Source of the DNA: a virus
Virus record (IMG/VR): IMGVR_UViG_3300007541_000182
Span: 1 to 25,950 of that record
Strand: one strand, 5' to 3'
DNA length: 25,950 bases
Part shown: positions 14,162 to 22,532 of the stretch, in pieces
Layout of the letters: each line of letters begins with the position of its first letter
Numbering within the stretch: position 1 is the first letter of the stretch
The notes under the pieces: generated by a model
Seen by the model: only the letters and a program-made list of their open reading frames with translations
The model's database searches: none
What the model was told of the DNA's origin: nothing
Made by a program: the position numbers and the translations under genes

Positions 14162-16807
14162 TTAATTAATTACTATACCTTCATCCGAACCAGTTGCTGA
14201 TGACGGAGCTGTCCATGCTTGTGATGTACCAGTATATACATTAGATGATCCGATATCTTTTGCTATAAATACACATATACTACTTGAATCATATGCAAAC
14301 CCACCAGATAAAATCAATTTAAGTTTTAAGTATTTATCTGTTAAACTAACTTCGGTACCGTTACTTTTAAAAGATCCACCATCTAAATATGCTATATATG
14401 ATAATGCAGTAAAACGTTGTGTACTACTTTTTATAAAAGATGCGGTAGCGTACGCTGGTGCTACAATACCACCAAATCCATTTGCTGGATTTTCATATAC
14501 TGTTGCTTCATATCCGAAAGATCCAGTACCTGTTGCTGTAGTATCTAATACTAGAAATGAAATAATTTTTTCAGTAGTATTTGGTAAATATAATCCAATG
14601 TCTTGATTAAGATCGGTTATAGGAAGATATTTTACAATATTAAATCCATCTAATGTACCATTTCCTGTATCTAATAAGGGTGTTCCATTATATTCAACTA
14701 ATAAATTAGAGCCAGTAATTACTCCGTTAAATATGTTTAGCCCACTTGATGAAATTTGTAAATTTCCATTACTAGCAGAAATGAATGTTGATGAATTACC
14801 TACAAAAAATGTTTGTGTACGTATGTCTAATTCCGATGGGTCTGTTGAATAACGGAAATAATTATCAGCATCAGCATATAATTCTAATCCAACACCACTA
14901 TACGGTACTCCGCCTTTTGTTCCTGCACTACCACTTAATGCAGATCCAGACCACAACAAGAATCCAGGATTACCTGTAGCAAATCCATCGTATCCTAACG
15001 ATCTAACGTATCCGGTATTTTTATATCCAGATATTGCAACACCCGATTCCAATGTATCTGCTACATACAATGAACCGGTTAGCATGGAATAATCTCCGTC
15101 TATATATCGATTACCTCCTTGCCATGTTTTATTGTAAACATAACTGATTAGTTTGCTACGTGTTCCTGCAACATTATAATATTCTATTTTGAATGAAAGT
15201 TGATTTGCTGCTTTGTGTTTGGTAGGTATTTCGGTTCTAATACGCGTATAGTTTGGCGTATAACCAGGATCGTTGTCTGTTGTGGTTCTTATATCAGATA
15301 ACTGCCAATCCCCTGCATCTATAACAAATATTAATACTGCGGTACCTGTGTTGTCTGCTTTAAAATTTATTTCGTAATCATCAACTCGTACTGCAGAACC
15401 GGCAATATCCAATTGACCGATTCGTTTTCCTATATTAACACCTAATTCTTGATTATAATAATCTGTTACATCATAGTTAAATGCTGATCCTGAAGCATAT
15501 ACATAAAGTTTAGGTGCTCGATTTGAACTAGTGCTAGCTTTTTCAGCAAATGCATCAAACTGCACTTTATACTGCGAATCCTTAATGAATTCTCCAGCAA
15601 ATGACTCCGACACTTGAAATAGATGAACTGAGTTTTTTGCAGTTATGTCTGTTGCACTCGTTATTGCGGCTGCATTTGATAAAGATGATGTACTCCATGT
15701 TACTGTAGGAGCTGCGGTCTCCGTTCTTCCTTGAAATGTTCTAGCTCGCCAATATGTGTCAATTATACTCTGTGAAACGAATGAACCGACACTAATGTCC
15801 GGATCGACTGAACTTGTGCTTGGAACAAATATTTCAGTTTCAATCAATTCTATATCATTTGCAAGTTCCCATGTGCCTACTGTCCCTTTTCCGGATGTGT
15901 ATATTTTAATTCGAGAAACATCACCCGTTGCTGGTTCTAATCCTTTTATTTCAACAATAGCAACTGATTCAGAATTTTGTGTTGGAACATATGTTGGCGT
16001 TTCTTCGTAATCAATTGTATAAGAAGAAGGCTCAAATTCAGTGTATATGTGTTCTGATAAACTTTTACTGCTATATCCGATATAAGGTGTTTCTAGTTCT
16101 ATAATAGAATCAGATAACACTTTTTTTATTGTGGCAGAATAACTTGTGTTGCTAATTGTGTATAACGCAGTAGGCTTTGGATTTTGTGGAGAAGCTACAG
16201 TTAGCGTTCCGCCTTTCATATCCGTATTAAATTTACCACCTGACACAACAGCAACTGGCGTATTATTTAATGACTGATATTGTATGGTACCTGTCGAATA
16301 CTGCGGAAACTGGCTGATTGTATAACTGCGATCCAATTGCACAGAAACTTGTTCTTGCACAGTTACTTGAGGATCTTCTTCAAATATAATTTCAGATGTG
16401 TTAGGCGATACCGGATTAACTGGTACTGTTCGAGTCCAACGAATGTTTGGTTTATCTCTCCATTCTGTCGGTACTTGACTTGCTTCTCCTACAATATTTA
16501 CTACGGCATCGCCAGGTGCAGAATCTTCATATATGTAAATAGCAACAACTCGTGATTTATCTTCATCGACATAACTTATAATTTCAGAATATATCGGATC
16601 ACCATTATAATCTAAAACTTCAATGTTAATACTAGAACCTATTCTCAGTGAATCAGGTTTTCCGCGGAGTTTAAATAAATTCTTTCCAGCAGTTAATCTT
16701 AATGGAAATTCAGATATTTGAAAATAGTCCGGAGATAGGTCAGAATTGTCTTGTATGTATACAGGAATTTCTTCTAGATTTTGCCTAACCGCAGTTTTTC
16801 TTTTCAT
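14162..16807 (-). CDS. Large tail/fibre-type structural protein
   Basis: 881 residues. The N-terminal part (about 14-150: PVYIQDNSDLSPDYFQIS, LTAGKNLFKLRGKPDSLRIG, NGDPIYSEI) matches a structural-protein type I recall from marine T4-like phages. The remainder is beta-rich and Gly/Ser/Thr-rich, with repeated strand patterns and jelly-roll-like sections (about 330-520 and 540-881), as expected for a fibre or baseplate decoration protein. There is no signal peptide, catalytic motif or obvious C-terminal chaperone. It is probably carried on the tail and may contact the host surface; the exact position in the virion cannot be told. It has no SD, but an ATATTTAT element lies upstream, and it stands apart from the LamG tail gene at the right edge. 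Confidence 0.8.
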   Translation of the reverse strand: MKRKTAVRQNLEEIPVYIQDNSDLSPDYFQISEFPLRLTAGKNLFKLRGKPDSLRIGSSINIEVLDYNGDPIYSEIISYVDEDKSRVVAIYIYEDSAPGDAVVNIVGEASQVPTEWRDKPNIRWTRTVPVNPVSPNTSEIIFEEDPQVTVQEQVSVQLDRSYTISQFPQYSTGTIQYQSLNNTPVAVVSGGKFNTDMKGGTLTVASPQNPKPTALYTISNTSYSATIKKVLSDSIIELETPYIGYSSKSLSEHIYTEFEPSSYTIDYEETPTYVPTQNSESVAIVEIKGLEPATGDVSRIKIYTSGKGTVGTWELANDIELIETEIFVPSTSSVDPDISVGSFVSQSIIDTYWRARTFQGRTETAAPTVTWSTSSLSNAAAITSATDITAKNSVHLFQVSESFAGEFIKDSQYKVQFDAFAEKASTSSNRAPKLYVYASGSAFNYDVTDYYNQELGVNIGKRIGQLDIAGSAVRVDDYEINFKADNTGTAVLIFVIDAGDWQLSDIRTTTDNDPGYTPNYTRIRTEIPTKHKAANQLSFKIEYYNVAGTRSKLISYVYNKTWQGGNRYIDGDYSMLTGSLYVADTLESGVAISGYKNTGYVRSLGYDGFATGNPGFLLWSGSALSGSAGTKGGVPYSGVGLELYADADNYFRYSTDPSELDIRTQTFFVGNSSTFISASNGNLQISSSGLNIFNGVITGSNLLVEYNGTPLLDTGNGTLDGFNIVKYLPITDLNQDIGLYLPNTTEKIISFLVLDTTATGTGSFGYEATVYENPANGFGGIVAPAYATASFIKSSTQRFTALSYIAYLDGGSFKSNGTEVSLTDKYLKLKLILSGGFAYDSSSICVFIAKDIGSSNVYTGTSQAWTAPSSATGSDEGIVIN

Positions 16808-16827
16808 ATGTATAATATCTATTTATT

Positions 16828-16835
16828 ATAAATAT
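16828..16835 (-). promoter_or_regulatory. ATATTTAT element before the structural gene
   Basis: Coding-sense ATATTTAT with 20 nt before the ATG at 16807, overlapping the last base of the preceding stop. It lies in TATTTATAATAAATA (16820-16834), a 7+1+7 inverted repeat. Confidence 0.6.
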
Positions 16836-19390
16836 CATACATGATTAATCTGGCTGAATTTATTAATCTTATTAACTTCTAGCAAATTGTCTACCATATC
16901 ACGCATTGAATCAACGTGTGAAATAATAATAGAAAAATCAAATTTAGTTCTTAGATATTCGAACAGATTAACTACCGATGAAATGTGTTCTGCGTCTAAT
17001 GATCCCCATCCTTCATCGATTGCAATAAAATTAGGACGTGGTAATGCCGATACATTGATTAAACCAATTCGAATTGCCAGAGATGAAATAAATCGTTCCA
17101 TTCCACTCGTTAACTCCAATGGCCAAATATTATCTTCATCATACACAATATAACCATTAATGTTTTTTCCATCAGTTTGTAACACAATATTAAAATCTAC
17201 AATCTGATTGAGCACATTGTTAATTTCAGATTCAATTTTAGGTATAGCTTTTGCTACTAAGTCATATGGAACACCGTTTCTTTTTACCGATTGCAAATAA
17301 TATTCATATGCACGATATTCTGTTTCTATGCGTTTATATGTTTCTAATTGTGAAAGAGCGTTAGCTTTTTTAGTTTTAGCAACTTCAATTTCACCATGTT
17401 TCGTTTTTATGTTTTCTGATAAAACTTTTAATGCAAAATCAATTTCAGAGATCTGTTTTTTAATTTCCTGTATCTCAGTTTCGATTACAGCATTCTTTTC
17501 AATTGCAGATTTATTTTTAAAAAAGTGTTCTTGTCGTTCTTGGTTAGTTTCTAGTTCAGATTCTTTGGTTTGTAAATCACTTTCTATAACTTGTAATGCC
17601 AATTCATCTCGTTCTAATTTAGGAACATCGAACGTGTTAATTTTAGCGTGTAAGTCATTGTATTCGGTTAATTGCGTTTCATAGTGTTGATGCAATTCAA
17701 TTTTATTTTGTAAGGCTGTTTGTTTGATTTTTAACTGTTCTAATACTGCCTGATCTTCTTTAATCGTATTCTTGGCTTTTGTCGCATTTTGCACGAATAC
17801 GTTAGATGTGCAGTATTGACAATCTGGATCATATTCGTGATCGGATAAATGATTGATTTGTTTCTGCTTGCCATCAATTATTCCTTGTGTTGTTTGTATT
17901 TCAGTGTTTAATTTTAGTGCTTGTTGTTTTAACTCTTGAAGTGTATCGAATTTTTCTTGAATCGTTTTTATATCATATGATTTCAATTTCTTTTTGTTAT
18001 CAGATATAGTTTTTGAAAATGTTTCAATAAACGTTTCTTTTTCTTCTGCATCCGTTTGGAGTTGTTCAATAGCTTCAACTAATTGCGTTTCTTCCTGTGT
18101 TAAAGATTCTATAGAAGGACCGCTATATGTCGTTGCATGTTTTGATTCAATTAATTCCAATATTTTATCTTGGAGTTGTGATCTAGATGCATTTTGAATT
18201 GACTCCGAAGCTTCGCATTCAATGATATAATCTTTGTTTGCATCAATAATTGTGTCAGCTGAAGTTATAATTTCTGCAAAATCTGTCTTTTTATATTCTT
18301 TTAATTTACCGGAAGTTTCTTTGATATCTTCAGCAGCTAATTGATAAAGTTGTTCGAACACAGTAATATCTAAAAACTGCGAAAGCAAGTCTTTTCGTTC
18401 TCGTTGCGATTTATTGATAAAGTTATTGCTGTCATTTTGCAATGAAAATGCTGTTAATATAAAGTCATCATATGTACCTAGATACTTTCTGATGTTCTTG
18501 TTAGTTTCACTACGCTCTTCTCCGTTTAAATTTTCTGAATCAGAATAAAAATTAACATTAACTTTCACGTGTCCAGATTTCTGTGTTATTCCTTCTCTTT
18601 CAATGGTATATATTGTATCATTGATTTGAAATTTAAATATTCCTTTAAAGGTTGAACATTTATTATTTAACACTTCTTTTGCTTTTCCGGTTTTACTACA
18701 TTTGTCAAATATAACATATGTTATTGCATCTAATAGTGATGACTTACCAGAAGTGTTAGGTGCAAATAACCCGGTTACATCTGTTATTTTACTGAAATCA
18801 ATTTCATTGCCAGAACCATATGAAAACATGTTTTCAAACTCAAATGATATCGGAGTCCATGTGACGTGACGAACTTGATCGAGTATAGGTAATTTAGAAT
18901 TTATTGTGCGATTGATATGTCGAATTGCATCTAATTCTTCTGCAGTAGCTTGCGGATAATTATATTCAACAAAATCAGTAATTAAGTTGTTTTGATATTC
19001 AACATCTCGAACATTTCCAATATTAATATTTGCAGTAGTACCAGTTGCCGCATTAGTGTTAATTCTTTGAATAGAAATGTCTTGAACTGAATATTTAGAT
19101 CGCAAAGCAGTTATAAACTTTTTCATGTCTGCTGCATCTGTATTATCAAACTTGACTCGTATTCTGGGTTTATTAGGCATACGAGTAGGATGTTTTATGA
19201 TTTGTGCTCCTTGAACTTCGAAGGTAACATAACCGTAATCATTTTCAATTTGAACGAAATCTGCGGTGCAAGAATCTACATCCCATACCAATATTCCGTG
19301 ATCTAATGCTTCTCCATGATTCTGTTGGATTGTGCTACCGACATATCTTATTTCAGGCTTTTTTCTATATAACTTTATTTTTTTACTCAT
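16835..19390 (-). CDS. gp46: gp47 C-terminal segment fused to gp46 (SbcC/Rad50-like ATPase)
   Basis: 851 residues. Residues about 10-65 (KPEIRYVGSTIQQNHGEALD, HGILVWDVDS) are the distal part of an SbcD/Mre11 nuclease, the segment that normally follows GDIHK in gp47. From about 176 on it is gp46/Rad50: Walker A APNTSGKSS (210-218), Q-loop region FSLQND, a long coiled coil, zinc hook CQYC (524-527), signature LTSGMERF and Walker B FIAIDEGWGSLD (about 788-799; Asp792, Glu793). The 46/47 complex resects DNA ends for recombination-dependent replication. No stop separates the two portions, so this is an Mre11-tail-Rad50 fusion. The ATG overlaps the endonuclease stop (ATGA), and residues 1-9 (MSKKIKLYR) look like a newly acquired start segment. 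Confidence 0.92.
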   Translation of the reverse strand: MSKKIKLYRKKPEIRYVGSTIQQNHGEALDHGILVWDVDSCTADFVQIENDYGYVTFEVQGAQIIKHPTRMPNKPRIRVKFDNTDAADMKKFITALRSKYSVQDISIQRINTNAATGTTANINIGNVRDVEYQNNLITDFVEYNYPQATAEELDAIRHINRTINSKLPILDQVRHVTWTPISFEFENMFSYGSGNEIDFSKITDVTGLFAPNTSGKSSLLDAITYVIFDKCSKTGKAKEVLNNKCSTFKGIFKFQINDTIYTIEREGITQKSGHVKVNVNFYSDSENLNGEERSETNKNIRKYLGTYDDFILTAFSLQNDSNNFINKSQRERKDLLSQFLDITVFEQLYQLAAEDIKETSGKLKEYKKTDFAEIITSADTIIDANKDYIIECEASESIQNASRSQLQDKILELIESKHATTYSGPSIESLTQEETQLVEAIEQLQTDAEEKETFIETFSKTISDNKKKLKSYDIKTIQEKFDTLQELKQQALKLNTEIQTTQGIIDGKQKQINHLSDHEYDPDCQYCTSNVFVQNATKAKNTIKEDQAVLEQLKIKQTALQNKIELHQHYETQLTEYNDLHAKINTFDVPKLERDELALQVIESDLQTKESELETNQERQEHFFKNKSAIEKNAVIETEIQEIKKQISEIDFALKVLSENIKTKHGEIEVAKTKKANALSQLETYKRIETEYRAYEYYLQSVKRNGVPYDLVAKAIPKIESEINNVLNQIVDFNIVLQTDGKNINGYIVYDEDNIWPLELTSGMERFISSLAIRIGLINVSALPRPNFIAIDEGWGSLDAEHISSVVNLFEYLRTKFDFSIIISHVDSMRDMVDNLLEVNKINKFSQINHV

Positions 19391-20136
19391 AACTTACTAA
19401 AATTAAAATCTTTTATTTCATCTTCCCAAATACGTATCAATGTCCAGTCAGATGATTCTACTAACATATTTTTGTATTTGTCATTTTCTCTTGTTCGATG
19501 TTGTGCTTCATTTAACTCATTATCAGAAATACCTTTACCATGCCAATAAACACCATCGACTTCTAACAATATTTTTTTAGATGGTATTGCAAAATCAAAA
19601 TAACGTCCTCTAAACTCATATTGTGTTTCAAATATTATGTTATTATTTGTTAAAATATCAAACACTTCCTTTTCTGGTTTTGTTTGTTTAGTATCGTGTA
19701 ATATTTTATTCCGATAGTCGTGAGATGACATACCATATCTTTCTAACATTGTAATATCACATTGTCTTGTACCATATTTTCCTGATAAATTATGTCCGCC
19801 GTTAGCTTCAATAGTTTTATTACGTTTTTCAATTGCTTCAAGTGACCAACCAATTGGATAATCGCTATTTTCATCACGAGCTTTTTGTAAACCTTCTAAT
19901 CGCCTTTTACGAATTTCATCATTCTGCCATGTCTCAGTAGTTCGTTCCGCCCTCATTTTACGTTCTTCTGCCGATGCTTTTCGTCCAACATTATGATGTG
20001 GTTCTTTTTCATATTTTTCTTTTTTACGTCTTGAATCAGCTTTTGCATAACATGATCTATTACAGAACTTTTGTTTTGAGTTGAATGTTGAATATTCTTT
20101 TTTACATTCCTCACATATTTTTGTTTGTTTTGCCAT
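19387..20136 (-). CDS. Vsr-like (EDxHD-type) homing endonuclease inside gene 47
   Basis: 249 residues. The N-terminal zinc finger has Cys8, Cys11, Cys25 and Cys29 (ICEECKKEYS, FCNRSCY). The middle is charged, with NUMOD-like helices (about 50-115). The C-terminal nuclease carries EKEVFDIL (155-162), RYFDFAIP (178-185, Asp181), LEVDGVYWHG (191-200) and RIWEDEI (235-241), the arrangement of Vsr-fold endonucleases such as I-Bth0305I. Such enzymes cut a target DNA site and spread their own gene by recombination. It sits exactly between the two halves of gp47, overlapping the downstream half by ATGA. It has no SD; an ATATTTAT element and a hairpin precede it, which suggests its own timed expression. 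Confidence 0.88.
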   Translation of the reverse strand: MAKQTKICEECKKEYSTFNSKQKFCNRSCYAKADSRRKKEKYEKEPHHNVGRKASAEERKMRAERTTETWQNDEIRKRRLEGLQKARDENSDYPIGWSLEAIEKRNKTIEANGGHNLSGKYGTRQCDITMLERYGMSSHDYRNKILHDTKQTKPEKEVFDILTNNNIIFETQYEFRGRYFDFAIPSKKILLEVDGVYWHGKGISDNELNEAQHRTRENDKYKNMLVESSDWTLIRIWEDEIKDFNFSKL

Positions 20137-20144
20137 ATTGATTA

Positions 20145-20186
20145 TGTTGTATTAGTCTCTTTCTAATAAATATGTCTAATACAACA
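20145..20186. repeat. Perfect 11-bp inverted repeat before the homing endonuclease
   Basis: Arms TGTTGTATTAG (20145-20155) and CTAATACAACA (20176-20186) are exactly complementary around a 20-nt loop. The element fills most of the 56-nt gap between the gp47 fragment and the endonuclease ATG. On the coding strand no U-run follows, so it is not a standard terminator. The loop holds the ATATTTAT motif, so a transcript starting there would lack the 5' arm while a read-through transcript would fold. Confidence 0.8.
20166..20173 (-). promoter_or_regulatory. ATATTTAT element in the hairpin loop, before the endonuclease
   Basis: Coding-sense ATATTTAT with 29 nt before the endonuclease ATG at 20136. 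It is the same octamer as upstream of six other genes and lies wholly inside the loop of the 20145-20186 inverted repeat. Confidence 0.55.
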
Positions 20187-20192
20187 AAAACA

Positions 20193-20888
20193 TTATTTTA
20201 TTTGCCAACCCTTTTGTAAATATTCATCAACATCGCATTCGTCAACTTCAATTTCTTCATATTCATATTTCTGTAATATTTGATTGGGTTTATGAATATC
20301 ACCTAACAGAGTCATGTCATGTCCTACAAACATATCTGTTGTTACATGTTCGTTGGATATTTCATAACCAATGTCTGTTTTAGCTGAATGCACAGCACCA
20401 TGGTGTAATGCAATTTTACGATATTCTGCATCGAAGTCTTTGGCTTTTACATAATGCTTTGGTTCTACATCGACTGCCATATGATTCCAAGTGATACCCG
20501 CAAAATCAAATAATCCATTGTCTTTAACAAAAAATACATTTGGATTCTTAATCATGTCCAACACCGGAGATAATGCATCTTCTCGATAAGTGTTATTCAG
20601 ATTCATGTCGTGATTTCCTAGAATAACAATCGTAGGAATATCAAAGCCATTGAAAAAATTAGTTAGCATTCGAATAAGCTCCGGAGACATTTCTAGTTTG
20701 CTGTGAACAATATCGCCAGTAACTACAGCAATACTATTAGCAGTGCTTGTTCGTGCAATGTAATTGAACATGTTTTCAAACACAGAACGATATTCCTGGT
20801 GTCGCTTCAATGTTCGTATGTGTACATCAGATATATGATATATTTTATCAGCTCGTTCTATACCACAATCTATATGTTTTATTTCCAT
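20193..20888 (-). CDS. gp47: gp47 N-terminal nuclease segment (SbcD/Mre11-like), split gene
   Basis: 231 residues. All metallophosphoesterase motifs are present: DVH (21-23), TGDIVHS (57-63), GNHD (91-94), LHHG (161-164) and GDIHK (196-200). The protein then leaves the family: after PNQILQKYE the tail YEEIEVDECDVDEYLQKGWQ looks like the short linker seen around homing-endonuclease genes, and a stop follows. The missing distal part of gp47 is at the start of the downstream gp46 ORF, across the inserted endonuclease. The active site is thus intact but the C-terminal region is supplied in trans. The start at 20888 has AGGA and overlaps the primase end by 10 nt. The partner is gp46, for DNA-end processing. 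Confidence 0.92.
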   Translation of the reverse strand: MEIKHIDCGIERADKIYHISDVHIRTLKRHQEYRSVFENMFNYIARTSTANSIAVVTGDIVHSKLEMSPELIRMLTNFFNGFDIPTIVILGNHDMNLNNTYREDALSPVLDMIKNPNVFFVKDNGLFDFAGITWNHMAVDVEPKHYVKAKDFDAEYRKIALHHGAVHSAKTDIGYEISNEHVTTDMFVGHDMTLLGDIHKPNQILQKYEYEEIEVDECDVDEYLQKGWQIK

Positions 20889-21823
20889 AATAATCCTAAT
20901 TTATATTCTGTTAGTTTGGCAAATGTCATTGGTTCCGTTTCATCTATTAATTCTGTAATCTTTTCAAAACCTAAATCAGACGGATCTTTGTCTTGCATTT
21001 CTACTAAATACACATTTAATCCTTCTGCCATGAATTTTTCACAGATCGATAATGCATTTCTAATTGCATCATGATCTAGACATATGTATATGTTTTTTAC
21101 GTGTTCTTCTATAATCTTTTTTTGTAGTGCGGGTTGTATTATTTTTCCAAATAATGGTATTGCATTTCTTTTAATAGCCATTGCATCAAATGCGCCTTCG
21201 CATAAAACAATTGGTTCATTCCAATTAATCATCATTCCGAATCCGATTATATCTTTTGATACTTTTGGATTTTTATGTTTATTTTTGTCTGCAGAATAAT
21301 AAGCTCGACTTACAAAATAATTTAATTGTCCTTCGCAGTCATAACTAGGAATAATTATTTTTCCAGAATATGGACCATCTTCACAATAACCGATCCTGTA
21401 ACGGATTATATCAAAAACTGTGATACCTCTATTTTTTAGATAGTATATTGCGTTGCGATAATCCGGAGTATTTTTTGTGATCCATAATGGTTTATATGCA
21501 TCTGGCAAATGTAGATCTTCTTGAACTTTAGCAGTTGGTTCGAAATCTCGATACTTACCAGCATCGATTATTCGATTCAGTCTGTCAAATGTTTCTTTGG
21601 GAAGATTTAATTGTTTGAATAATGTTTGTATGCTTTTACCTTTTCGGTCTGATATCCAACAATGCCAAGTATAATTACCTTGTTCATCTGGAATACTACG
21701 TACTTCTAATTTAGGTTTATAATGTGATACAAACGGAGAAAAGAATGCAATGTTACCACCTGATGTAGGTTTTCCTTTTCCTAGAACAGATTCTAATAAC
21801 TGTATTAATCTTAGATTCTCCAT
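20879..21823 (-). CDS. DNA primase, gp61-like (TOPRIM), degenerate zinc ribbon
   Basis: 314 residues. The TOPRIM catalytic core has IVLCEGAFDAMA (205-216; Glu209, Asp213), ICLDHD (247-252) and DPSD (280-283). The N-terminal part FFSPFVSHYKPKLEV ... WHCWISDRKGKS aligns in layout with the zinc ribbon of T4-like primases (CPFC ... CWxC), but here the ligands read S29/V32 and C55/S58, so only one Cys remains. The enzyme makes RNA primers for lagging-strand synthesis with the gp41 helicase, which is not in this window. It is followed by gp47 with a 10-nt overlap, so both are co-translated. The start at 21823 has no SD and a very AT-rich leader. Confidence 0.88.
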   Translation of the reverse strand: MENLRLIQLLESVLGKGKPTSGGNIAFFSPFVSHYKPKLEVRSIPDEQGNYTWHCWISDRKGKSIQTLFKQLNLPKETFDRLNRIIDAGKYRDFEPTAKVQEDLHLPDAYKPLWITKNTPDYRNAIYYLKNRGITVFDIIRYRIGYCEDGPYSGKIIIPSYDCEGQLNYFVSRAYYSADKNKHKNPKVSKDIIGFGMMINWNEPIVLCEGAFDAMAIKRNAIPLFGKIIQPALQKKIIEEHVKNIYICLDHDAIRNALSICEKFMAEGLNVYLVEMQDKDPSDLGFEKITELIDETEPMTFAKLTEYKLGLLWK

Positions 21824-22026
21824 ATATAAATTATAATATATAAAAATCTGAAGAAATCAAAAGATCATGGTTATCTGAATTAATAATATATAATATTAAT
21901 ATAATATTTGTCAGACACATTCATTATCATTTCTGGTCCAACGATCATTAATCATTAATTCAAATAATTAATTATCATTTAATAATATATGAAAAAAATA
22001 ATCTTTTAATTTCACAATTCCAAATA
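21824..22026. other. AT-rich intergenic region before the primase gene
   Basis: About 200 nt of almost pure A/T with no gene on either strand (longest ORF about 16 codons). It contains an imperfect dyad of 10 bp arms centred between 21897 and 21898 (21888-21907, one mismatch) and repeated ATTAAT/TCATTAAT words near 21948-21985. It lacks the ATATTTAT octamer. It may hold the promoter of primase-gp47 or an easily melted replication region; nothing specific can be proven by reading. Confidence 0.5.
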
Positions 22027-22509
22027 TTATTCAAAGAATTTTTTAGGATTGTTAGGTTCTTGACCGTTTTTCACGCATTCAGATAACCATTCTTCAGGTA
22101 TTTGTTTTTTAGCTACATGTTTTATACCTAGCTTCAGAGCATATGCTTCATACGTAGTTTTACTTGTTTTTGATATTTTTTGATTTGGATTCTGGAAAAC
22201 TATTCTTAAATCTATATCAGGGTTTGACTGTAAAATATGTTTCATTTTTTTGCGATCCGTTGCTGTCCACCGGCCTTTAGTTTCAATATACATTAATTCA
22301 CCGGTTTTCTTGGTAAACACAAAGTCTGGTGTATATTTAGATTTCTGTTCTGGTACAGTATATTGTAATGTTTCAGTTTCATAATTAACCGGATAATTTG
22401 CTTCAGCTATTTGTTCAGAAACTTTCAATTCTAAGCCTGATCGATATCCGTATTTATATGCAGCTTGTCGTTGCATGCTACCAGCAGTATGCCAATGATT
22501 TTTTCTCAT
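22027..22509 (-). CDS. T7-type endonuclease I (Holliday-junction resolvase)
   Basis: 160 residues, matching T7 gp3 (149 aa) in length and order of motifs. RSGLELKVSEQ (23-33, Glu27), YTPDFVF (59-65, Asp62) and YIETKGRW (74-81; Glu76, Lys78) give the PD-(D/E)xK active site. DRKKM, LRIVFQNPN and a C-terminal LGIKHVAKKQIPEEWL also follow T7 gp3 (CEKHGIKFADKLIPAEWI). It resolves branched DNA, such as recombination and replication junctions before packaging. T4 itself uses the unrelated endonuclease VII (gp49), so this looks like a replacement from another phage lineage. No SD is present; it lies 23 nt after the 733-residue gene. Confidence 0.92.
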   Translation of the reverse strand: MRKNHWHTAGSMQRQAAYKYGYRSGLELKVSEQIAEANYPVNYETETLQYTVPEQKSKYTPDFVFTKKTGELMYIETKGRWTATDRKKMKHILQSNPDIDLRIVFQNPNQKISKTSKTTYEAYALKLGIKHVAKKQIPEEWLSECVKNGQEPNNPKKFFE

Positions 22510-22532
22510 AACTTGTTTACTTTTATTTTTTT

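Noticed and set aside
17328-17684. Plus-strand ORF of 118 codons
   Set aside because: Antisense to the coiled coil of gp46; Ser/Cys/Leu-rich composition typical of shadow frames.
19387-20260. Split intein or group I intron interrupting gene 47
   Set aside because: No Cys/Ser start or His-Asn end typical of inteins. For an intron, only about 125 nt upstream and about 30 nt downstream lie outside the endonuclease ORF, too little for a normal group I core unless it overlaps the ORF. Not fully excluded.
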